From positions 1 to 7,183 of the forward strand of contig JBJTBM010000018.1 in assembly GCA_046091365.1 (NCBI GenBank): a DNA stretch of 7,183 nt, read 5' to 3'. The translations under genes and the position numbers were made by a program. A model generated the notes under the pieces. It saw nothing but the letters and a program-made list of their open reading frames with translations. It searched no databases and had not been told where the DNA came from. Within the stretch, counting starts at the first letter, position 1; each line of letters begins with the position of its first letter. Of the stretch, positions 1 to 5,265 are shown piece after piece. This DNA comes from Casp-actino8 sp046091365. GTDB lineage: Bacteria; Actinomycetota; Acidimicrobiia; Acidimicrobiales; Ilumatobacteraceae.

Positions 1-1
1 T

Positions 2-355
2 TTCGCCACCATCGTCCTCGGAGTCACCACCAGTTACGTGTTGGCTTTCGTCTCGCTGGTGGTGTTGGCCGGTGCCGACATGGTGAGCGTCTACATCCGC
101 AGCACGTTGGTTCCGTTGGTGACCCCCGACGACAAGCGGGGCCGCGTGATGGCGGTGGAGAACGTCTTCATCGGTGCGAGCAACGAGTTGGGAGCCTTCG
201 AGAGCGGCGTGGCCGCCCAGGCGTTCGGAACACAAACCGCGGTCATCGGAGGCGGCGTGGCCACCGTCGGCATCGTCGCCCTGTACTCGGTGTTCTTCCC
301 GACCCTTCGCCGTGTCGATCGTTTCGAGGATCTCGAGACAGCCGTCAGGCGGTGA
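2..355 (+). CDS. MFS transporter, EntS/MFS_3-like, C-terminal fragment
   Basis: This is the last 117 residues of a major facilitator superfamily exporter; the frame is open from base 2 and the start lies outside the window. The diagnostic segment is residues 45-80. There RSTLVPLVTPDDKRGRV is followed by AVENVFIGASNELGAFESG, matching the well-known (T)LVQ..TPD..RGRV.AV...F...SNELG.FESG signature of the MFS_3 family, which includes the enterobactin exporter EntS. Hydrophobic stretches at about residues 3-27 and 81-102 fit the final transmembrane helices, and a short charged tail (RRVDRFEDLETAVRR) would be cytoplasmic. Proton-driven export of a small molecule is the family role; the substrate cannot be deduced. 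The stop codon lies inside the end of the convergent gene on the other strand (11-bp overlap), and no terminator hairpin is evident. Family assignment is confident; function beyond that is inference. Confidence 0.88.
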   Translation, partial: FATIVLGVTTSYVLAFVSLVVLAGADMVSVYIRSTLVPLVTPDDKRGRVMAVENVFIGASNELGAFESGVAAQAFGTQTAVIGGGVATVGIVALYSVFFPTLRRVDRFEDLETAVRR

Positions 356-1211
356 TCGCCAACCAGACGGCGAACGGAATGACGATCCACGACAGCACGA
401 GCAGAACGATCGCGTAGACCGCGAAGTTGTAGCTCTCGTCGCGCGGTGGTCGTCCGGCCACCCCAACCGTCTCCCACAACGCCTTCACCGGTTGGTCGGT
501 CGACAATCGGATGCGGCGACGGGCCACCCCGGCGCTGTACAGGGCCACCCATGAGAGCGCGGCCAGGACCGCCATCACGACGACGCTCAGGACGATCACC
601 CCGGCCCGTGAGTCGAGCGCCGCGCGGGCCACGCTCTGCAGTGCCCCGGCGATCGAGGTGAGGAAGGCGCCGCCGAGCAGGAAGGTGGGCAGACCGAGGG
701 CCTTGTTGCTCATGCCGGACTGCACCCGTCGGGCGTCGAGGCGGGCGCGTCGGAGCATCGCGTGCTCGGGACTCGACCACTCGCTGTTGGCTTCGCGCCG
801 TTCGTAGAGACCGCAGAGTCGGTTGAGCAACCGGGTCAGATGACTGCGCACGATCCAGCGTGTCGACTGTTGCACCAGCCACTTGGCGACCGGTGTGAGC
901 GGTCCGAGTCGGCGAACGTTGGCCGGGCGTTGGCCGTTGCGATCGAGAACCTCGATCGCACGCATCACCAGGCGGTGAGCCTCCTCGAATCGATGCGGAT
1001 GAAGTAGCGGGCGCACGGCGGCCATTTGCGCCACCATCTCCTGCTCGACCACGCCCTTGCCACCGATCTGTTCGAGCAATGCGCCCTTTTCTTCGTCGGT
1101 GTCGGCGCGCAACACCCGTAGCGAGTCGATCTGATCGAGCAACAACTCCGGAACTTGCGCGAGAGGGCCTTCCTCCCGCTTTTCGGCGCTCGCATCGGGT
1201 TCGTCGGACAC
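345..1211 (-). CDS. uncharacterised membrane protein with about three C-terminal TM helices
   Basis: I do not recognise this family. From the GTG at 1211 the product is about 288 residues. Residues 1-170 are hydrophilic, charged and Arg/Glu-rich and probably largely helical, including LHPHRFEEAHRLVMRAIEVL and a run rich in Leu and Arg near residues 115-135. Hydrophobic segments follow at about 171-195, 203-229 and 264-288, so the C-terminus ends in or just after a membrane helix. The frame stays open upstream to 1466, but that extension is purely antisense to mscL and reads as acidic low-complexity protein. The GTG at 1211 is preferred because TACCCT sits 6 nt before it with no Shine-Dalgarno, as for a leaderless transcript. 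The gene is divergent from mscL and convergent with the MFS gene. A cytoplasmic domain anchored by a C-terminal membrane bundle is what the sequence shows; no catalytic motif is visible. It is a real gene with fair certainty; the start is less certain. Confidence 0.72.
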   Translation of the reverse strand: MSDEPDASAEKREEGPLAQVPELLLDQIDSLRVLRADTDEEKGALLEQIGGKGVVEQEMVAQMAAVRPLLHPHRFEEAHRLVMRAIEVLDRNGQRPANVRRLGPLTPVAKWLVQQSTRWIVRSHLTRLLNRLCGLYERREANSEWSSPEHAMLRRARLDARRVQSGMSNKALGLPTFLLGGAFLTSIAGALQSVARAALDSRAGVIVLSVVVMAVLAALSWVALYSAGVARRRIRLSTDQPVKALWETVGVAGRPPRDESYNFAVYAIVLLVLSWIVIPFAVWLAITA

Positions 1212-1217
1212 GCGGAC

Positions 1218-1223
1218 AGGGTA
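1218..1223 (-). promoter_or_regulatory. candidate -10 box for the leaderless membrane-protein gene
   Basis: On the minus strand TACCCT fits the TANNNT -10 consensus and ends exactly 6 nt before the GTG at 1211, so transcription would begin at or next to the start codon. No convincing -35 is visible 16-18 nt upstream. The spacing matches that seen before two other genes in the window, which supports it. Confidence 0.42.
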
Positions 1224-1252
1224 CTGCGAGTCCGGCTCGTCGTCCGGCTGGG

Positions 1253-1258
1253 TAGGGT
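1253..1258 (+). promoter_or_regulatory. mscL: candidate -10 box for mscL
   Basis: TAGGGT fits TANNNT and would place the transcription start near 1265, giving a short leader that contains the Shine-Dalgarno at 1269-1275. No good -35 is seen at the expected distance. It lies in the 69-bp divergent region shared with the minus-strand gene. Confidence 0.35.
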
Positions 1259-1268
1259 TTCGGGGTGC

Positions 1269-1275
1269 GGAGGTG
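1269..1275 (+). promoter_or_regulatory. mscL: strong Shine-Dalgarno that sets the mscL start
   Basis: GGAGGTG lies 5 nt before the GTG at 1281. It decides the start: the frame is open back to an ATG at 1155, but those 42 extra residues precede the conserved MscL N-terminus and overlap the divergent gene. Confidence 0.75.
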
Positions 1276-1280
1276 AACAC

Positions 1281-1670
1281 GTGCGACGGCTTCTTTCCGA
1301 GTTCAAGGACTTCATCAACCGAGGAAACCTTCTGGCCATCGCGGTCGGTTTCGTGGTCGGTGGAGCCTTCTCCGGTCTCGTCACGGCACTCGTCGGGAAC
1401 ATCATCATGCCCCTCGTCGCGATCCCCTTCGGTGAACCGAAGTTCGACGACGTGCTCATCCTCCACCTCAACGATGCCGAGATCCGCTTCGGAGCGTTCC
1501 TGACGGTGGCGGTCACCTTCTTGTCCATCGCCTTCGTGTTGTTCATGATGCTGAAGGTGTACAACAAGGCCACCGGTACGCCGGCCGAAGCGCCTCCCTC
1601 CGAGGCGGCGTTGTTGGCATCCATCCGCGACGAACTTCGCGCGATCCGCGAACAGAACGAGAAGCGGTGA
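1281..1670 (+). CDS. mscL: large-conductance mechanosensitive channel MscL
   Basis: MscL is a homopentameric inner-membrane channel that opens under high membrane tension and releases solutes on hypo-osmotic shock. The 129-residue length is normal for the family. The order is family-typical: an amphipathic N-terminus (RRLLSEFKDFINRGN, 2-16), pore helix TM1 (about 17-46) with GFVVGGAF and IIMP, a short periplasmic loop (about 47-68), TM2 (about 70-93), and a C-terminal helix (SEAALLASIRDELRAIREQ, 107-125) corresponding to the cytoplasmic bundle. Gly23 aligns with E. coli Gly22, the hydrophobic gate region. One oddity is that the usual RGNxxDLAVG reads RGNLLAIAVG, so the conserved TM1 aspartate is Ala19. 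GTG at 1281 is chosen for its strong Shine-Dalgarno and the match to family N-termini. The stop overlaps the start of the SGNH lipoprotein gene by 4 bp (GTGA), implying translational coupling. Confidence 0.95.
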   Translation: MRRLLSEFKDFINRGNLLAIAVGFVVGGAFSGLVTALVGNIIMPLVAIPFGEPKFDDVLILHLNDAEIRFGAFLTVAVTFLSIAFVLFMMLKVYNKATGTPAEAPPSEAALLASIRDELRAIREQNEKR

Positions 1671-2590
1671 CGAGGATCGGTCGCCGAGCGACCCTCGTGG
1701 CGACGGCCCTCATTGCGCTGGTGGCGTGCGGCGGGGGAAGCGGTGCCCCCGCGACCCCGTCCGGGCCGTTGGGCACGGTCGCCGGGGTCGGGGTCGTTCC
1801 TGATCCGACCGGATCGGACGCGCTCGGGTCGGGTGGCGCCGTTTCCACGTTCCCCTCGGGTCGCCAGGTGACCGTGGGCGAAGTCGCCGACGGCAACAAG
1901 GTGCTCTTCATCGGTGACTCGATCTTCGCCGCCTTGTCGCGACGATTCGGTGGTCCGGCCTGTGACCTGCTGGTTCCCTTGGGATGGCAGGTGTCGATCG
2001 AGGGCGAACGCGGGAAACCCATCAATCTGGGGCTCGACATCATCGAGAAGAAACTGCCGCAGGGTTTCGACGCGGCGGTGCTGTTCCTGGGCACCAACTA
2101 CGGGAGGGATCAGGCCAAGTACCGCGAGATGTTGCGTGAGATTCTCGACGCCCTTGCTCCTCGACCGGTGATCATCCTCACCGCCACCGAGTTCAAGCCG
2201 TACATCGCCGAGGTCAACGAGGTGATCCTCGAGGAGGCGGCGGCTCGTGAGAATCTTTGGCTCCTCGATTGGCGCAACATCTCGCGCACCCCGGGGCTCT
2301 TGTGGAAGGACGGTATTCATCCGGTGGCGGCCGGCAACGAGGTGATGATGCAGCGGATCATCGAGATGCTCGGAACGCCGCCCGCCTCCTCCGCCGGAAA
2401 GTGCTTGCCCTCGGAGTTCACCAACGATGCGCCCCTGACGAACCTTCCCCCGGCGATGTCCACCACGACGGATCCCAACGCCACCACCACCACGGTCGAT
2501 CCATCGGCGACCACCACGACTCCCGGCACATCCACGCCCACCGCCACCACCGTCGCGACGTCGAACACCACCACCGTCGTTCCGATCTGA
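1667..2590 (+). CDS. SGNH/GDSL-fold lipoprotein with Thr-rich C-terminal tail
   Basis: This is a 307-residue exported lipoprotein. The signal peptide is RIGRRATLVATALIALVAC (3-21), with lipobox LVAC and lipidated Cys21, followed by a Gly/Ser/Pro linker to about residue 70. The SGNH hydrolase-like domain spans about 77-237. It has block I FIGDS with candidate nucleophile Ser85, LGTN (141-144) matching the block III GxN with Asn144, and DGIHP (215-219) giving the block V Asp215/His218 pair. The family performs ester hydrolysis or acyl transfer, often on cell-envelope glycans or lipids; the substrate here is unknown. The tail at about 263-303 is dominated by Thr with Pro, Ala and Asp, and may be a flexible or glycosylated spacer. 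The GTG start overlaps the mscL stop in GTGA, so the two genes are almost certainly co-transcribed. The fold is confident and the catalytic triad is complete by eye; whether it is a hydrolase or an acyltransferase is undecided. Confidence 0.87.
   Translation: MTRIGRRATLVATALIALVACGGGSGAPATPSGPLGTVAGVGVVPDPTGSDALGSGGAVSTFPSGRQVTVGEVADGNKVLFIGDSIFAALSRRFGGPACDLLVPLGWQVSIEGERGKPINLGLDIIEKKLPQGFDAAVLFLGTNYGRDQAKYREMLREILDALAPRPVIILTATEFKPYIAEVNEVILEEAAARENLWLLDWRNISRTPGLLWKDGIHPVAAGNEVMMQRIIEMLGTPPASSAGKCLPSEFTNDAPLTNLPPAMSTTTDPNATTTTVDPSATTTTPGTSTPTATTVATSNTTTVVPI
2459..2575 (+). repeat. low-complexity ACC/ACG codon run encoding Thr-rich tail
   Basis: Clusters of ACC/ACG/ACT codons interspersed with GAT-CC and GCC units encode three related Thr-cluster blocks (STTTDPNA, TTTTVDPSA, TTTTPGT) and a degenerate continuation. 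It is in frame within the lipoprotein gene, and the near-repeat structure suggests slippage-driven expansion. It is protein-coding, not an array or an origin. Confidence 0.7.
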
Positions 2591-2610
2591 TGCGCGTTAC
2601 CCGTGCGCAT
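2590..2610 (+). terminator. small hairpin after the mscL-SGNH operon, possible weak terminator
   Basis: ATGCGC (2590-2595) and GCGCAT (2605-2610) form a perfect 6-bp stem around a 9-nt loop, starting at the last base of the lipoprotein stop codon. No T-run follows, so it does not look like a classic intrinsic terminator. It could be a transcript-end stabiliser, a weak terminator or chance. Confidence 0.3.
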
Positions 2611-2612
2611 GG

Positions 2613-2641
2613 TTGTGACGCGGACCTCGACGGCACACACT
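2613..2641 (+). promoter_or_regulatory. candidate promoter for the ABC-F gene (leaderless)
   Basis: TTGTGA (2613-2618) as -35, a 17-nt spacer, and CACACT (2636-2641) as -10 put transcription initiation at about 2648, the GTG start codon itself. The -10 deviates from TANNNT in its first base but keeps the key second-position A and final T. No usable Shine-Dalgarno is present, because the GAGAGG run directly abuts the start. Confidence 0.45.
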
Positions 2642-2647
2642 TGAGAG

Positions 2648-4264
2648 GTGCTCCAGGTCCAGTCGCTCTCGGTCGAAGTGGGTGGTCGCGTCGTCGTGTC
2701 CGACGCCACCTTCACCGTGATGCCCAAGGACAAGGTGGGTCTGGTGGGTCGCAACGGTGCCGGCAAGACCAGCCTCTTCAAGGTGCTCGGCGGTGAAGCC
2801 GAGCCCATCGCCGGAAAGGTGATGCGCAAGGGAGGGTTCGGCTACCTCCCGCAGGATCCCCGCATCGCGGGCATCTACGACGGACGGTCGGCCATCTCGC
2901 ACATCCTCTCGGGGCGCAACATCGACGACGACTTGGTGCGTATCGAGAAGTTGCGCATCGCCATGGAGGAGGACGCCAGCGACCGCAACGTACAACGATT
3001 CAGCCGCGCCGAGGAGGAGTTCGCTCTCAATGGCGGGTACGCCGCCGAGAGCGAGGCCCGCAGCATCGCCGCCGGACTCGGCATGAATGGCGAGCGACTG
3101 GATCTGCCGGTGGGTGTGTTGTCCGGTGGGGAACGTCGTCGCGTGGAGTTGTCGCGCATCCTCTTCGCCGGCAGCGACGCACTGCTGCTCGACGAACCCA
3201 CCAATCACCTCGACGTCGACGCCAAGTCGTGGTTGCTCGACTTCCTGCGTCAGTACCGCGGAGCACTCCTCGTGATCAGTCACGATCTCGATCTGCTCGA
3301 CGAGGCGATCACACGCGTGTTGCACCTCGACCGCGTCGCCGAGGACGCCACCGGGCGCATCGTGGAATATCGCGGCACCTACAGCCAGTACCAGAGAGCG
3401 CGGGCCGACGACGAGGAACGACTCGCGAAGAAGGCGGCGCTGCAGGCCAAGGAGATCAACCGACTCCAGACCGTCGTCGACCGTTTCGGGGCCAAAGCCA
3501 CCAAGGCGGCGATGGCCCACAGCATCGAGAAGCGCATCGACCGACTGCAGAGCGAGAAGGTCGTCGCTCCCAACGCGAGTCGCCAGATCCAGGTGCGGTT
3601 CCCCGACCCCCCGCCGTGTGGCACGACGGTCATCACGGCCGAACACCTGTGCAAGGGCTACGGCGGGCCCCCGGTGTTCGAGGACGTTTCGTTCGATCTT
3701 GGTCGTGGCGAGCGTCTGTTGGTGTTGGGCTTGAACGGTGCGGGCAAGACGAGTCTCCTGCGGATACTTGCTGGCGAGACCGTGGCCGACCTCGGCACGT
3801 TCGCTTTCGGCCACCAGGTGCAGTGCGGTTACTACGCGCAAGAGCACGACAACCTCGACACCAATGCGTCGTTGCTCGACAACATCCGGCGTGAGGTGCC
3901 GCCCGGAGTGCAACTGACCGAGACCCAACTGCGCGGATTGCTCGGCATGTTCGGGCTCTCCGGCGAGAAGTTGTTCCAGAAGTCGGGCACTCTCAGCGGT
4001 GGAGAGAAGACCAAGTTGGCCCTGGCCATGTTGATGGTCGGACGCAACAACCTGCTCTTGCTCGACGAGCCCACCAACAACCTCGATCCGCCCAGTCGTG
4101 AGGCGGTGGCCGACGCCCTGTCGGGTTGGAAGGGCGCAATCATCTTCGTGAGCCACGACACCGAGTTCGTGGAGCGACTCGATCCCACCAAGGTGTTGCT
4201 GATGCCCGACGGTCAGGTGGACTACTTCGGGCCCGACTGGCTCGACGTGGTGAGTCTGGCCTGA
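2648..4264 (+). CDS. ABC-F family ATPase (ribosome-associated, tandem ABC domains)
   Basis: This soluble 538-residue protein has two ATP-binding cassettes and no transmembrane segments, the hallmark of ABC-F factors (EttA, Uup, YbiT and antibiotic-resistance members), which act on the ribosomal E site. Domain 1 has Walker A GRNGAGKTS (34-42), signature LSGGE (158-162), Walker B LLLDEP with catalytic Glu183, and H-loop His212. Domain 2 has Walker A GLNGAGKTS (361-369), LSGGE (449-453), LLLDEP with Glu474, and His503. The intervening charged linker (about 245-310), rich in Lys, Arg, Glu and Ala, is the P-site-tRNA interaction motif and should form a helical hairpin. Both catalytic sites look intact. 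The GTG at 2648 is the natural start just before the first beta-strand (LQVQSLSVEV). The gene stands alone with its own promoter. The subfamily is unassigned, and a housekeeping role is more likely than resistance since no drug-related neighbours are present. Confidence 0.93.
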   Translation: MLQVQSLSVEVGGRVVVSDATFTVMPKDKVGLVGRNGAGKTSLFKVLGGEAEPIAGKVMRKGGFGYLPQDPRIAGIYDGRSAISHILSGRNIDDDLVRIEKLRIAMEEDASDRNVQRFSRAEEEFALNGGYAAESEARSIAAGLGMNGERLDLPVGVLSGGERRRVELSRILFAGSDALLLDEPTNHLDVDAKSWLLDFLRQYRGALLVISHDLDLLDEAITRVLHLDRVAEDATGRIVEYRGTYSQYQRARADDEERLAKKAALQAKEINRLQTVVDRFGAKATKAAMAHSIEKRIDRLQSEKVVAPNASRQIQVRFPDPPPCGTTVITAEHLCKGYGGPPVFEDVSFDLGRGERLLVLGLNGAGKTSLLRILAGETVADLGTFAFGHQVQCGYYAQEHDNLDTNASLLDNIRREVPPGVQLTETQLRGLLGMFGLSGEKLFQKSGTLSGGEKTKLALAMLMVGRNNLLLLDEPTNNLDPPSREAVADALSGWKGAIIFVSHDTEFVERLDPTKVLLMPDGQVDYFGPDWLDVVSLA

Positions 4265-4311
4265 GGACCGACAACTCCCGGTTCCGTGCCGACGGATGTG
4301 ACCCGCGCGGT

Positions 4312-4317
4312 TACGGT
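4312..4317 (+). promoter_or_regulatory. candidate -10 box for leaderless LLM oxidoreductase gene
   Basis: TACGGT fits TANNNT and ends 6 nt before the ATG at 4324, so the transcript would start on the ATG. No Shine-Dalgarno precedes this ATG. A GTG two codons upstream (4318) is in frame but too close to the -10 to be transcribed, which favours the ATG. The -35 is weak (GCCGAC at 4288-4293). Confidence 0.5.
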
Positions 4318-4323
4318 GTGAGC

Positions 4324-5232
4324 ATGCGTATTGGAATCTTCGGTGGAGCAGCGAACGACGGAACGATCGACGCCATGGTGGCCGAGGCGCGAGCGGCCGA
4401 GGCCGCGGGCTTCGCCAGTTATTGGGCGCCCCAGATCTTCGGACACGACGCGCTGACGGCGCTGGCCGTGATCGGTCGCGAGGTTCCGCGAATCGAACTG
4501 GGCACCAGCGTCGTCCCCACCTATCCGCGTCACCCGATGATGATGGCTCAGCAAGCCCTCACGGTGAACGCGGCATCGAACGGTCGTCTGTGCCTCGCCA
4601 TCGGTCTCAGTCACAAGATCGGGGTGGAGTCCATGTGGGGCATGAGTTTCGACAAGCCGGTTCGTCACATGCGCGAGTACCTGGAAGTGATGATGCCGCT
4701 GCTGGAGGGCAAGCCGGTCTCGCACGCCGGTGAGGAGTTCCGTGTGAACGGTGGGGTGGCAGTGCCGGGTGGTTCGCGACCCAACGTCGTGGTCGCTGCG
4801 CTCGGCGAGCAGATGCTGAAGGTCACCGCCGTGTTGGCCGACGGCACGCTCACGTGGTGCACCGGTCCGCAAACCCTGAAGAACCACACGGTTCCCACCT
4901 TGCGGGCCGCCGCCGAGAAGGTCGGTCGCGACTCCACCCGTGTCATCGCGGCTCTTCCGGTGTGCGTCACGAACGATCGTGCCGCCGCCCTGGAGCGCGC
5001 CGCCAAGGTGTTCGTGGTCTACGGCCAGTTGCCCAGCTATCGAGCCATGCTCGACAAGGAAGGCGCGGCCGGTCCGGCCGACATCGCCATCATCGGGAAC
5101 GAGGCCGAGGTGGCCGAGCGCATCGCGTCGCTCGCCGACATCGGTGTCACCGACTTCGCCGCGGTCGAGTTCGGGGCCACCCCCGACGAGATCAACGACA
5201 CGCGCAACGTGGTGAAGAGTCTGTTGAAGTAA
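4324..5232 (+). CDS. LLM-class F420-dependent oxidoreductase
   Basis: This 302-residue luciferase-like monooxygenase-fold (TIM-barrel) protein probably uses reduced coenzyme F420 for hydride transfer to an unknown substrate in the cytoplasm. The N-terminus MRIGIFGGAA gives the first beta-strand, followed by the typical AEARAAEAAGFASYWAPQ helix-strand (20-37) and IELGTSVVPTYPRHP (57-71). The segment from AQQALTVNAASNGR (75-88) leads into LAIGLSH (91-97), a hallmark of actinobacterial F420 LLM enzymes; RHM.EYLEVMMPLLEG follows. It resembles the MSMEG_4879-type subfamily from memory, which I cannot verify. FMN use is the main alternative. The frame is open upstream to 4126 inside the ABC-F gene; ATG 4324 is chosen because it begins at the conserved strand and carries a leaderless promoter. 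A crotonase gene follows 33 bp after the stop, suggesting a shared transcript and a link to acyl-CoA or lipid-like substrates. Confidence 0.92.
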   Translation: MRIGIFGGAANDGTIDAMVAEARAAEAAGFASYWAPQIFGHDALTALAVIGREVPRIELGTSVVPTYPRHPMMMAQQALTVNAASNGRLCLAIGLSHKIGVESMWGMSFDKPVRHMREYLEVMMPLLEGKPVSHAGEEFRVNGGVAVPGGSRPNVVVAALGEQMLKVTAVLADGTLTWCTGPQTLKNHTVPTLRAAAEKVGRDSTRVIAALPVCVTNDRAAALERAAKVFVVYGQLPSYRAMLDKEGAAGPADIAIIGNEAEVAERIASLADIGVTDFAAVEFGATPDEINDTRNVVKSLLK

Positions 5233-5256
5233 CAAGCACGTCGACATCCGACGACT

Positions 5257-5263
5257 GGGGGAG
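5257..5263 (+). promoter_or_regulatory. purine-rich Shine-Dalgarno for the crotonase gene
   Basis: GGGGGAG precedes ATG 5266 by only 2 nt, a short spacing that may still work using its upstream G residues. No TANNNT box stands 6 nt before the ATG, so this second gene of the pair appears to be translated from an operon mRNA, not from a leaderless one. Confidence 0.5.
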
Positions 5264-5265
5264 TC

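Noticed and set aside
1155..1280. N-terminal extension of MscL to an upstream ATG
   Set aside because: MscL proteins begin close to the amphipathic helix. The extension runs through the divergent promoter region and into the other gene, and GTG 1281 has a strong Shine-Dalgarno.
1212..1466. Longer N-terminus for the minus-strand membrane protein
   Set aside because: The additional 85 codons are antisense to mscL and its promoter and encode an acidic Asp/Glu-rich low-complexity stretch typical of an antisense frame.
965..2320. 451-codon open frame on the minus strand across mscL and the SGNH gene
   Set aside because: It overlaps three well-supported genes and has Arg/Ser/Pro-rich, motif-free translation.
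2459..2575. ACC-rich repeats as a possible CRISPR-like or regulatory array
   Set aside because: The units are irregular, have no spacers and are in frame as Thr codons in a lipoprotein tail.
2597..4156. 519-codon open frame on the minus strand opposite the ABC-F gene
   Set aside because: Its translation is low-complexity, rich in His/Val/Glu/Gln, with no domain. The plus strand encodes a complete ABC-F protein with all motifs, so this is a GC-bias shadow.
4126..4323. Upstream extension of the LLM oxidoreductase start into the ABC-F gene
   Set aside because: The added residues are an out-of-frame reading of the ABC-F C-terminus; the conserved fold begins at ATG 4324.
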